Positions 34,101 to 45,899 of a DNA stretch of 64,000 bases are shown piece after piece. Within the stretch, counting starts at the first letter, position 1. Each line of letters begins with the position of its first letter. The notes beneath the pieces are model-generated. The model had not been told where the DNA came from. It made no database searches and was given only the letters and a program-made list of their open reading frames with translations. Position numbers and translations under genes: made by a program. This stretch comes from Beroe ovata (lineage: Eukaryota; Ctenophora; Nuda; Beroida; Beroidae). Location: the NCBI GenBank assembly GCA_946803715.1, contig CAMPET010000024.1, positions 165,318 through 229,317 of the forward strand, in the 5' to 3' direction.

Positions 34101-37100
34101 TTGTCCTGGACAAATGTCGGATGATTCGATTCAACCCCCAAACGGAACAGCTGTCCGCCACAGATTTGGGGAGGACAGCCAGTCACTTCTACATCAAGCA
34201 CCCGACTATCGAACACTTCAACTCCACATTCAAGCCAAATCTCATTGAGGCGGAGATTCTCTCGTGTCTCAGTCAAGCTGAAGAATTCAGCCACGTCAAG
34301 GTACGAATCTGCTGGCTCTGAGCCTGCTTTTTTCCCCTAGTGTCCGATTACGAAGTCACTCAAACTTGTACATTTTCGATTATATTCCCTGTTATTTCAT
34401 GATGTCCCCACAAATTTTATATGTCGAATTCTCCACCCGATTCATATATATTTTGTGAAACCAGACACCGTTACAGTGTGTGTAAAGACATATAGATGTA
34501 CGAACACTCTCCATTATTCAGGATTCCGTGTTTTATCACATCTTTTATCACTTCGGTGTTTCGTCAGTTGCCCACCCATCATATCACTATAACTGTGCAG
34601 TTGTGGGTTGATTTCTGGTGCCCTTTTTTCTTTCCTCATAAATGACGACCCATGGAAAATGAAAATAGATACGACTATTACATTGCAACCCAATAACCCA
34701 TTTCATTGTTTCTCCCCATGCATTATTTGACAGTGAGTGTCATATTCTCGTCCCATGGGACGACGTACCACTTCCTCCAATTACAGGTCCAGGAAGAGGA
34801 GAGCGTGGAGCTGTCGGAGATAGAAATGGAGAGGAGGTTCGATGTGAAGGGCGGCACGGAGAATGTGTACGGAAAGGTGAACATCCTCCTCCAAGCTTAC
34901 ATCTCACAAGTCAAGATTCAGAGCTTCTCCCTTCTCTCTGATTCCCTCTATGTCGCTCAGGTAAGGAGATTGGAAAAGGTCCAAGTGTTGGTTTCTGACT
35001 GTATGATTTTGTTTGATTTTCCAGATTTGATAACTGATCTCTCCTTCAGAACGGTAGCCGTATAATCAGAGCCATGTTCGACATTTCCGTCCACAACGGA
35101 TTCCCGGCCGTGGCTGCTAAACTTCTCAACCTGTCCAAGATGCTGACACACCGCATCTGGGGCGATGACACCCCTCTCCGGCAGTTCAACATCCTCCCCT
35201 CCTCCACCCTGGACAGAATAGAGCGTCTCAACCTGTCCCTGGACAAGTTGCGGGACATGCCCGCCCGGGAAATAGGACAGATGTTGCAGCACGTTGCTAT
35301 GGGAGACAAGATCAAGGAGTGTGTGAACTGCTTCCCACACGTGGCTATAGACAGTGTAGTTCAGCCGGTCACTGCTACAGTGCTCAAGCTGGAGGTCACG
35401 ATCACTGCCCAGTTCAGGTGGAGTGACAAGTGGCACGGCAAGGTGTCGGAACCGTGGTGGATTTGGGTTGAGGACACGAGCAACGACCACATGTACCACA
35501 GCGAGTACTTTGCCCTACAGAAGAAACACGTGGTCAATGAAGAACCTCAGAAACTGGTTTTCTCCATACCGCTTATCGACAAGGATAACCTGTGTTACGT
35601 CATCAGGATGATATCTGACAAGTGGATAGGAGCTGAGACCAGTGAGGTCCTCTCAGTTAAGGGGGTTATCCTACCCCATGACATGTTACCTCACACCCGT
35701 CTCCTTGACCTACAGCCCCTCCCTACCTCCATCATCCCCCAGTACCAGGACTACTTCCACTTCTCCCACTTCAATCCTGTCCAGACTCAGATATTCCATT
35801 CTCTTTTCCACACAGACGAGAGTGTGCTTGTCGGGGCGCCCACCGGCTCAGGCAAAACTGTGGCGGCAGAATTGGCTATGTTCCGAGTTTTTCTAAACTA
35901 CCCGGGCGACACGTGTGTCTACATTGCTCCTCTCAAAGCCCTGGTCAAGGAGCGGATGCTCGATTGGGGACAGAGAATTGGTAAAAACCTGGGTAAAACA
36001 ATTGTTGAGTTGACAGGAGATGTGGTACCAGACATGAAGGCGGTTTCGTCTGCTGACGTCATTGTGACAACTCCCGAGAAGTGGGACGGGATATCCCGAT
36101 CCTGGCAAAGCCGGAAATACGTTCAGAAAGTCCGGTTGTTAGTCATTGACGAGATCCACTTGCTGGGCAATGACCGGGGTNTCAACGCAGAGATTTGTCT
36201 TGGTGAGATTCTGATGAAATGAACTTTCCGTTACTTTTTAACGTCGACCATGAATTGTTGACAGCTGACTGTTGTTACCACTCATCGTGACGTGTCATAA
36301 CGTGCTACAGGGACTGTTGCTTCGCTTGAGGAGGCACGGCAGTGGCTCAAGTACACGTACTTGTGGGTTAGGATGCGGCGAAACCCCATCTTGTACGGAA
36401 TTAACCAGAAAATGCGTGAAGCAGACCCTGATCTCCATCACGTCAGTAGTAATTATCCTGGAGTACACGTATCTGTTTGTGTTCTCAGTAGTACACGTAT
36501 CTGTTTGTGGTTACTCAATTTCCTGATTGAGTTGTGTACCATGACATGATAACACGGACTTTTGAGTATANTGTCCCGATCATCGCAGAAGAAGTTGAAC
36601 TTCCTGTTTCGAGAAGGTTTCGGTGTCCATCACGCCGGCTTACCCCGACCTGACCGTAACGTTATGGAGAATTTGTTCAATGAGGGTCTCATCAAGGTGT
36701 TGGTGTGTACTGCCACACTTGCGTGGGGTGTCAATCTGCCTGCGCACACTGTTGTCATCAAGGGTGAGACTCATCATCTCTCATTTTCGCTGTCTCATGC
36801 CTCCCAAAAACATATTTCGTACGGGCTTTCACAAAAACATTTCTATTCAAGGTACGGAGTATTACGATGCTGGAAAGGGTGAGTTCGTGGACATCGGTAT
36901 TCTGGATGTGCTCCAAATATTTGGTCGGGCAGGCAGGCCGCAGTTTGACAGCTCTGGTCACGGCATCATTATCTGTCCTCATAGCAAACTTCACAAGTAC
37001 CTCATGCTACTCACCCAACAGCATCCTATTGAGTCACAGTTTATCAAGAGTCTGGCGGATAATCTCAACGCAGAGATTTGTCTTGGTGAGATTCTGAGGA

Positions 37101-40100
37101 AATGAACTTTCCGTTACTTTTTAACAGCGACCATGACTTGTTGACAGCTGACTGTTGTCATCGTGACGTGTCATAACGTGCTACAGGGACTGTTGCTTCG
37201 CTGGAGGAGGCACGGCAGTGGCTCAAGTACACGTACCTCTGGGTTAGGATGCGGCGGAACCCCATTCTGTACGGAATTAACCAAAAAATGCGTGAAGCAG
37301 ACCCTGATCTCCATCACGTCAGTAGTAATTATCCTGGAGTATGTGGTTACTCCTGATTGAGTTTTGTACCATGACATGATAACACGGACTTTTGAGTATA
37401 TTGTTTTGAAAACAGCCACTGTGATTTTCAATGATTATCCCTCCCTCCCAGCATTTGACCGATCTGATCAAGAAGTCTGCCCTTGTCCTGGACAAATGTC
37501 GGATGATTCGATTCAACCCCCAAACGGAACAGCTGTCTGCCACAGATTTGGGGAGGACAGCCAGTCACTTCTACATCAAGCACCCCACTATCGAACACTT
37601 CAACTCCACATTCAAACCAAATCTCATTGAGGCAGAGATTCTCTCGTGTCTCAGTCAAGCTGAGGAATTCAGCCACGTTAAGGTACGAATCTGCTGGCTC
37701 TGAGCCTGCTTTTTTTCCCTAGTGTCCGGTTACGAGGTCACTCAAACTTGTACATTTTCGATTATATTCCCTGTTATTTCATGATGTCCCCACAAATTGT
37801 ATATGTCGAATTCTCCACCCGATTCATATATATTTTGTGAAACCAGACACCGTTACAGTGTGTGTAAAGACATATAGATGTACGAACACTCACTCCCCAT
37901 TATTCAGGATTCCGTGTTTTATCACATCTTTTATCACTTCGGTGTTTCGTCAGTTTCCCACCCATCATATCACTATAACTGTGCAATTGTGGGTTGATTT
38001 CTGGTGCCCTTTTTCTTTCCTCATAAATATCCTCCTATTATATCGCAACTCAATAACCCATTTCATTGTTTCTCCCCATACATTATTTGACAATGAGTGC
38101 CATGTTGTCGTCCCATGGGACGACGTACCACTTTCACCAATCACAGGTCCAGGAAGAGGAGAGTGTGGAGCTGTCGGAGATAGAAATGGAGAGGAGGTTC
38201 GATGTGAAGGGCGGCACGGAGAATGTGTACGGCAAGGTGAACATCCTTCTCCAAGCGTACATCTCACAAGTCAAGATTCAGAGCTTCTCCCTTCTCTCTG
38301 ATTCCCTCTATGTCGCTCAGGTGGGGATTGATTGGAAGAGGTCCAAGTGTTGGTTGCTGACAGTGTGATGTAATTTTGTTTGATTTTACAGATTTGAGAA
38401 CTGATCTCTCCTTCAGAACGGTAGCCGTATAATCAGAGCCATGTTTGACATTTCCGTCCACAACGGATTCCCGGCCGTGGCTGCTAAACTCCTCAACCTG
38501 TCCAAGATGCTGACCCACCGCATCTGGGGCGATGACACCCCACTCCGGCAGTTCAACATCCTCCCCTCCTCCACCCTGGACAGAATAGAGCGTCTCAACC
38601 TGTCCCTGGACAAGTTGCGGGACATGCCCGCCCGGGAAATAGGACAGATGTTGCAGCACGTTGCTATGGGAGACAAGATCAAGGAGTGTGTGAACTGCTT
38701 CCCACACGTGGCTATAGACAGTGTAGTTCAGCCGGTCACTGCTACAGTGCTCAAGCTGGAGGTCACGATCACTGCCCAGTTCAGGTGGAGTGACAAGTGG
38801 CACGGCAAGGTGTCGGAACCGTGGTGGATTTGGGTTGAGGACACGAGCAACGACCACATGTACCACAGCGAGTACTTTGCCCTACAGAAGAAACACGTGG
38901 TCAATGAAGAACCTCAGAAACTGGTTTTCTCCATACCGCTTATCGACAAGGATAACCTGTGTTACGTCATCAGGATGATATCTGACAAGTGGATAGGAGC
39001 TGAGACCAGTGAGGTACTCTCAGTTAAGGGGGTTATCCTGCCCCATGACATGTTACCTCACACCCGTCTCCTTGACCTACAGCCCCTCCCCACCTCCATC
39101 ATCCCCCAGTACCAGGACTACTTCCACTTCTCCCACTTCAATCCTGTCCAGACTCAGATATTCCATTCTCTTTTCCACACAGACGAGAGTGTGCTTGTCG
39201 GGGCACCCACCGGCTCCGGCAAAACTGTTGCGGCAGAATTGGCAATGTTCCGAGTTTTCCTCAACTACCCGGGCGACACGTGTGTCTACATTGCTCCTCT
39301 CAAAGCCCTGGTCAAGGAGCGGATGCTCGATTGGGGACAGAGAATTGGTAAAAACCTGGGTAAAACAATTGTTGAGTTGACAGGAGATGTGGTACCAGAC
39401 ATGAAGGCGGTTTCGTCTGCTGACGTCATTGTGACAACTCCCGAGAAGTGGGACGGGATATCCCGATCCTGGCAAAGCCGGAAATACGTTCAGAAAGTCC
39501 GGTTGTTAGTCATTGACGAGATCCACTTGCTGGGCAATGACCGGGGTCCTGTGTTGGAGGTTATCGTGAGTCGGACCAACTTCATATCATCACACACGGA
39601 ACAACATGTCAGAGTTGTGGGTTTGAGTACTGCGCTTGCCAACGCTGGAGATGTGGGAAGCTGGCTGAACATCACCAATGTGGGAATGTTCAACTTCAAA
39701 CCCTCGGTCAGACCCGTTCCCCTGGAGGTTCACATTACAGGGTTCCCCGGGCAACATTACTGCCCCCGCATGGCAACCATGAACAAGCCAGCATTCAACG
39801 ACATCAAGCAACACAGCCCCGAGAAACCTGTGCTAATCTTCGTGGCGTCTAGACGACAAACCCGTCTCACTGCGTATGATCTGATATCACACGTCGCCGC
39901 TTCTGAGGAATCCAAGCAGTGGATAGATAAAGATATGACGGATGAAGAGTTAGAGTGTGAGATTGCTGGAGTTCAGGATAGCAACCTGAAACACACCCTC
40001 CAATTTGGGATTGGTCTTCATCACGCGGGTCTTCACGAGAGAGATAGACGGGTTGTCGAACGATTGTTCACCAATCGTAAGATTCAAATTCTTGTTGCCA

Positions 40101-42534
40101 CAGCAACGCTCGCTTGGGGTGTCAATCTACCAGCTCATCTTGTCATCATCAAGGGTACTGAGTTTTACGATGGAAAAACTAACCGGTACGTCGACTTCCC
40201 CATTACTGATGTCCTGCAGATGATGGGTCGTGCAGGTCGACCACAGTTTGACGACCAGGGAATAGCTTGTATCTACGTGCACGATATCAAGAAACACTTC
40301 TACAAAAAGTTCCTATACGAGCCGTTCCCAGTGGAATCAAACCTGTTATCGGTGCTCACTGACCATTTCAATGCGGAGATTGTAGCGGGGACTATAAAAA
40401 CTAAGCAGGAAGCGATGGACTACCTCACATGGACATACTTCTTCAGACGTCTCCTGCGGAACCCTGCTTATTACCACCTCGAGGACCTAGCTGACGAAAA
40501 CATAAACACTTTCCTCTCCAACATAGTCTCCAGCAAGATTCAGGAACTGGTCACCTCATACTGCGTTTCTGTTGAGGAGGATGGCGCCTCTCTGGCGCCA
40601 CAATTCCTGGGTATGATAGCTTCCTACTACTACCTGAGCCACAAAACTGTCAAACTGTTCGCGGACACTCTCACGCCCTCCTCGACCTCCAACGAGATTC
40701 TCCAACTGTTGTGCGACGTTCCTGAGTATGATGAGATGCCTGTCCGTCACAACGAGGACAAGGTGAACGAGGAGATGGCGAGTTCTCTGCCGATTAGGGT
40801 GCCCAGCTACACGTACGACAGTCCCCACACCAAGGTACATCTGCTGCTTCAGGCACACTTCACGAGACAGGGTATGCCCATGGCGGATTATGTGACTGAC
40901 CTGAAGAGTGTCCACGATCAGGCGATCAGGATTCTGCAGGCTATGTTGGATGTGTCGGCAGATAGTGGGTGGCTGGGAACATCACTCAAAGTGATGCACA
41001 TCATCAAGATGATAGTGCAAGGATGCTGGATGAATGATGACCCTCTCCTACAACTCCCCAATATTGAATCTCATCACTTGCACCTCTTCTACAACATCCC
41101 CGTCCAAGACCCAGCATTCCCTGACATTGTCCAGTGCTATTCTGGTAAACTTGACTTGCTCAGGAGAAACCTATCTTCCCAACTGAAGGAACCCCAAATA
41201 CAGCAGATATACAAGTCACTTCTCTACATTCCACTGCTCAATGTGTCTCACAATGTCACGGGAACACCACTGCTGGCAGAGGGCCATGTTCCCCAGACCA
41301 CACCCTCTGGGGGCACGTGGATTCCGGTACATGCTGACAAGGAATACAGTCTGGATGTCAAACTGTCCATGTACAGGTCCGGTAAATCTCGAGAAGAGAG
41401 GAGTAAGGGGGGAGGGGCGAGGAAGGCTATTTCACAGAGATTCACAAAGCCTGTGGATGAGACCNGGCGATCAGGATTCTGCAGGCTATGTTGGATGTAT
41501 CGGCAGATAGTGGGTGGCTGGGAACATCACTTAAAGTGATGCACATCATCAAGATGATTGTACAAGGATGCTGGATGAATGATGACCCTCTCCTACAACT
41601 CCCCAATATTGAACCTCATCACTTGCACCTCTTCTACAACATCCCCGTCCAAGACCCAGCATTCCCTGACATCGTTCAGTGCTATTCTGGTAAACTTGAC
41701 CTGCTCAGGAGAAACCTATCTCCCCACCTGAAGGAACCCCAAATACAGCAGATATACAAGTCACTTCTCTACATTCCACTGCTCAATGTGTCCCACAATG
41801 TCACGGGAACACCACTGCTGGCAGAGGGCCATGTTCCCCAGACCACACCCTCTGGCGGCACGTGGATTTCGGTACATGCTGACAAGGAATACAGTCTGGA
41901 TGTCAAACTGTCCATGTACAGGTCAGGTAAATCTCGAGAAGAGAGGAGTAAGGGGGGAGGGGCGAGGAAGGCGATTTCACAGAGATTCACAAAGCCTGTG
42001 GATGAGACCTGGTTTGTGGTACTTGGCGAGGTAGATACGGGAGAACTGATAGCATTGAAAAGGTGTGGTCCGTTTAGGGGTAACACTCTTTCAGTCCCCC
42101 TGGCGTTCTATACTCCGGAACAGCCAGGTCGCCATGTCTACACTCTTTTCGTCATTTCACAAACGTACTTCGGTCTCGACCAGCAGTATCCCATCTACCT
42201 CGAGGTACTGGAATCAGAGATCATTTACCAGATGAACTCAGACCTCCTGGATGACAGTGTTGAGGAGATATCTGAACCGGAACACAGTTCAGCTCCACCC
42301 GGGATGCCTGGTAACCATGGTAATTGCCCGCCAGGTTTTGCGGAGGATTGTGTTTCCCAAGCCCCACCTCCGCCACCGGGATTCGGAACCGGGCCGCCGG
42401 GATTCGAGTCCGTGGGGCCACCTGGCATGCCGCGCAAACCAGTGGAGAAGAGTTATAAGGGGAAACAGAGGGTTAGGGGAACACAGAACAAAACTGAGGA
42501 TGATTGGGATCAGAATACTGATACGTGGAGGTGA
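28199..42534 (+). CDS. ASCC3: ASCC3 homologue, Ski2-like dual-cassette helicase with PPG-rich tail
   Basis: Exons: 28199-28250, 28394-28500, 28636-28749, 28930-29076, 29178-29333, 29544-29717, 29993-30112, 30270-30464, 30662-30786, 31317-31608, 31822-31989, 32065-32299, 32487-32641, 32755-33041, 33088-33326, 33417-33650, 33759-33889, 34070-34300, 34787-34960, then 38417-41464 joined to 42010-42534. Redundant contigs are skipped. All phases agree, giving about 2302 residues (human 2202). Cassette 1 has APTGAGKT (517-524) and DEVH (629-632, split by an intron). Cassette 2 has APTGSGKT (1375-1382) and DEIH (1479-1482), and each cassette is followed by a Sec63-like region. ASCC3 unwinds alkylated DNA and, in the ASC-1/RQT complex, splits collided ribosomes. 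Exon 6 and 15 acceptors (AAAG) are unusual. Residues 2224-2268 add five PPG[M/F] motifs absent from human ASCC3. Confidence 0.9.
29841..29909. repeat. Hairpin element in ASCC3 intron 6
   Basis: A perfect 15-base inverted repeat (GTGTGTCATACTTGT at 29841-29855, complement at 29895-29909) encloses a second near-palindrome (AGTGTACAGT / ACTGTACACT). It is MITE-like in size; no clear target duplication was identified. Confidence 0.65.
31745..31768. repeat. (TG)n microsatellite
   Basis: About ten consecutive TG units in the intron between ASCC3 exons 10 and 11. Confidence 0.9.
33135..36180 (+). repeat. First allelic copy of ASCC3 exons 15-20
   Basis: This block matches 36572-39546 with scattered substitutions and intron indels; for example, about 40 bases with a doubled CACGTATCTGTTTGTG at 33915-33958 are missing from the later copy. 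It ends at the n at 36181 within exon 20, just after GNDRG. Exons here: the end of exon 15, then exons 16, 17, 18, 19 and 35050-36180. It is read as one haplotype. Confidence 0.75.
36182..36570 (+). repeat. 389-base redundant contig (copy of 33630-34018)
   Basis: It is bounded by n on both sides. It has the same length as 33630-34018 and no difference was noticed. It contains the end of ASCC3 exon 16 and all of exon 17, out of order. It is almost certainly a leftover small contig. Confidence 0.85.
36572..41464 (+). repeat. Second allelic copy of ASCC3 exons 15-20
   Basis: It starts inside exon 15 (equivalent to 33135). Exons here are 36572-36763 (partial), 36852-37085, 37187-37317, 37452-37682, 38147-38320 and 38417 onward. 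All splice sites match the first copy. It supplies the only complete cassette-2 sequence, and its last 544 bases (40921-41464) recur at 41466-42009. Confidence 0.75.
41466..42009 (+). repeat. 544-base overlap repeated across the contig join
   Basis: It matches 40921-41464 at equal length with a few substitutions (for example Gln-Leu versus His-Leu in the SSQLKEP/SPHLKEP segment). The reading frame is kept when one copy is removed. Confidence 0.85.
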
Positions 42535-42794
42535 TAAATGGGGTGTTTTATTTGAATTTTTAGTTGTAGACATTAGGGTAAGGAAAAGATAAGTTCTGTT
42601 GGATTCAAATTTTGTGTAGATATTGTTAATTAATTGATGATAACTGTTTTACCAATACCATAATTTGATGGCTCAATGCTCATCTATTTAGATTCTCTCA
42701 TGCTTCTGCTATAACATGATTTTCTGTTACATGTCGTATGTTACATTGTCCCACAGTTTTTCCCTAACCAGATAACTGTACCTAGGAAGCCAAC

Positions 42795-43268
42795 ATGTCT
42801 GATAACGAGTTCGAAGATAAGGGAGACTCTGGTGCTCTGCGACTGAGCAATGTCCAGACTGGGCATTTGAAGAAGGGCTCCTATGTCATCATCAAGAATC
42901 GTCCGTGTAAAGTGGACAGCATCTCCACGTCTAAGCCGGGGAAGCACGGCAGTGCCAAGTGCCACATCGTGGCTGTGGACATCTTCACCAACAAGAAGGT
43001 GGAGGAGATCTCCCCGTCTCAGGGGACCATGCAGTCACCCGAGGTTAACCGTATCGAGTACGCGCTCCACGATATTGACGGAGACTTCCTCGTACTCTGG
43101 GATGAGGTGAACTCCGAGCAGATTGAGCACATCCGTCTCCCTGACGACGATGTTGGCAAGAGAATCAAGGAGATGTCCGAGAATGGTCTCGAGCTGATTG
43201 TCACCGTTCTTAAAGCCATGGGAGAGGAAAAGGTCATTGATGTCAAAGAAGAGTCAAGAAAGGATTAA
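42795..43268 (+). CDS. EIF5A: Translation factor eIF5A
   Basis: A single-exon frame of 157 residues, the usual family length. The hypusination loop is SKPGKHGSAKCH, with the modified lysine at position 50 exactly as in human; residue 48 is Pro instead of the common Thr. The N-terminal SH3-like part (GHLKKGSYVIIKNRPCKV) and C-terminal OB fold (NRIEYALHDIDGDFLVLWDE) are complete. eIF5A binds the ribosomal E site and relieves stalls at polyproline and at termination. It starts 260 bases after ASCC3 on the same strand. A 5'UTR intron is possible. Confidence 0.97.
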   Translation: MSDNEFEDKGDSGALRLSNVQTGHLKKGSYVIIKNRPCKVDSISTSKPGKHGSAKCHIVAVDIFTNKKVEEISPSQGTMQSPEVNRIEYALHDIDGDFLVLWDEVNSEQIEHIRLPDDDVGKRIKEMSENGLELIVTVLKAMGEEKVIDVKEESRKD

Positions 43269-43802
43269 GTTACTCGGATATGTCTTTATGCTGTCTAACT
43301 AGGACTCTTGGTATTCCTCAAATAGATATTTTGGTGAAGAATTTTGGTTTTGTGTTTTGAAGTCGACATGTCTCACTGTCTTTTTAGTTTTTACGAGGGT
43401 ACATGTCACACTCACAATCTCAAAATAGTGGAGCAGTACATTTCAACAACGGCTCCTAAGGTACACGGTTCTTTCGACAGTCAATGAGATACTTTCAAAG
43501 TGGCGCTCTCAATGTCTTTATATATCTGTTTAGATATTGAATTTTCATTATTTCTGAATAACACATTCATTTGATTTATAAATCTTAGGAAACAATTCCA
43601 CTCAAAGGAATCATGAGTAGGAAAGAAATTTCGTTGAAATTAGGTTTGAGTATTGTCACAATTAGCTACTGAAGTGTTTTCATAAAAGATCGCTGATATA
43701 GTGATATAACGCGCTCAATTCATGACATTAGTAGAGGATGAGATGCAGTATTGCATATTTGCACAGTTCCTCATGAAAACCATTGTCCTATGACAGGTAG
43801 CG

Positions 43803-45534
43803 ATGATAGGATGCCCAGTGCTCTACTACTCGGAGCAGAAATCCAAGATCGGCACAATCGAGCTGTCGATCAAAGCAAGTGCGAGCTCACTCGAGCGGCC
43901 AGTGAAAATCACCAGCAAGTCTCTCCAGGTATTTTGAATACAGTGCTAGCTACACCCGCATCAATTGTCCACTACTGCAGCCAAGCGAAAACAACCCAGT
44001 ATTCATTAATGTGATAGTTTTATCGAAGGAATTTGAATTTATCGATTGTTTCATTGTCCAGGTATCAGGATCAGACATCAGTCTCAATGACAACACCAAG
44101 ATAAAGACATCCGATGTGTCTCACCCTAGTGTCTCAGACTCCGTCTTAAACGTACGGATACCTACGGGTAATTTAGATTACGGTGTTTCTGCGAGGTTGA
44201 GTGCGAATCAGTGCCCACCTGATCAGAATAGTTGATTTGAACGCTGCTCTATCTAATATTAACCCGATAATCTGATATAACCCACCCGATAATCCGATAA
44301 ATTCCACCAGATCCGATATTAACGATACCGAGTCCACCCAAGAAGTCAAACGATGTGAAGATTGACAAGCTGTTTTGTGTGCGTTGTGCGGCGCAGATAT
44401 CATGCAGGTATGTTTTGTGTGTCATGAATCATGGGTCACAAATCTGTATTGACACAGCTGAACTGTCCCCAATGGTTTTGACACCCCCTCGCTGCCACCG
44501 GGCTCATTGGTATCACTCTAGCTGACACCACTCTCAGTATCTCCCCTCCAAATAACTATTTGGACCCTACAGCTATACCCACTCATCCCCTAGTACCATA
44601 CGACCCGATTTTTGTCCACAGGAAGTTCACCAGAACACTCCCCCTACCATCTGCTGCCTGGCATGAAGTTACGGGCTCTCTTCTGTGTCATGGAACTCAC
44701 TCAAAGGTTGTGAACGGGTGCTACCCTCGACCAGGTATGGTGATATGACCAAAGTCATGCCCAGGAATCACTTGTGACCTGATGAAGTGTATCATCCCGT
44801 CTGAAGTGAATTGTCAGTTGTATTTGATATCCTGCAGCAACCTGCAGCTGTTCCACTAGATATATCATAACCCTGATCCCCATCACCCAGGCGATTGCTT
44901 GGTCGGGGAGCAGGAATTGTGGGTTAGTTGGAACCTTGTGGACCCATCAGCTGTATTTATCGGCAACGTGCGTGACATTGAGCGTGTCGGGTCGTCACGC
45001 GTTACCTCCAGTCTCCACTGTCACCGGTGTCGCAACGAGTTGGGTCGCGTCATTTACAACGGCGACACGGTGGACTGGAGTATCGTGTGGAAGCACAGCA
45101 TCAAAACACGTGCCAAGGAGGTGCCATACCACCTGGAATCGTACATAGCTCACGAGTTACTGGACTGTAGCACGAGGCACGTCAGTTATCGGTTCATCGT
45201 CCTGCCACGTGGGACTAATTCCTCGTTTAGAGGTATCAGAGTGTGGATGATGGGCGGAGATCTGAACATTACCTCCTCACTGTCGACCCATATCGCGAGG
45301 GTAATGTCTCACTTTGGCCAGATTCCCTGCGAGCACACCAAGTCGATGAAAGTGCTATACACTAAACACACGGAGGAGCGCGGCCAGGATGTCTGGGATG
45401 ATGCTGACGTCATCAGTTTGTCGCTCGATTTGTGTCTGCATCTGTGGTTGACGTTACAACTATCGTCGATAACCCTGCCTCCCAATAAACGATACGCTCA
45501 GGGCTGTAGGGTTGGTTATATCAGGTATTCTTGA
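43803..45534 (+). CDS. UBE3D: UBE3D-like HECT-type E3 ligase (UBE2C-binding)
   Basis: Exons 43803-43928, 44062-44167, 44311-44407, 44622-44734 and 44891-45534 join in frame to 361 residues (human 389). Family marks: the first zinc-like pair FCVRCAAQISC, followed directly by TRTLPLPSAAWHEV (human LRVLPLPSENWSEL). Then come the GDCLVGEQELW segment, a second CHRCRNELG pair, and the C-terminal region KVLYT...ISLSLDLCLHLWLTL. Human UBE3D binds the E2 UBE2C and has been linked to CPSF73 stability. The N-terminal Met is tentative because the exon starts at an acceptor (GACAG) a few bases earlier. Confidence 0.82.
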
Positions 45535-45899
45535 GAAGTCAGACGTCATTTTTATTACCTCACACAATATTTTTCATCCCTGAAAGTGACTGTCACCAGT
45601 TGTCATTGGTGACAGTTGTCATTGGTGGAATACATTTTTAAATTATTTGGCCATTTATTATATCAAACAAATCTCTCATGTAACTTGTAATAATCCTAGA
45701 TAAAACTTAACTTTATTTGTTTATGAAACTAACATTCATATTAAATTGCTATTTATTTTCTCACCCTATAGTGACTTACTTACTCGAATGTACTATTTGC
45801 AGTTCCTCCACCCCCTATGAACCGTTCATTATTTATGGCACTACCGCTGATGCCACTGATTATCCTATTCAATAACATCCACTTCTCTCCATAGGTAGC
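45535..45899. other. Short intergenic region with direct repeats
   Basis: No gene was found. CAGTTGTCATTGGTG occurs twice around 45597-45630. The end (CTCCATAG|GTAGC) is a likely 5'UTR splice acceptor for COPZ. Confidence 0.5.

Noticed and set aside
33135-42009. Tandem duplication of helicase exons making a multi-cassette ASCC3
   Set aside because: Copies are bounded by n, near-identical including introns, partly in impossible order, and a single-copy path gives a complete ASCC3. Allelic contig redundancy is simpler.
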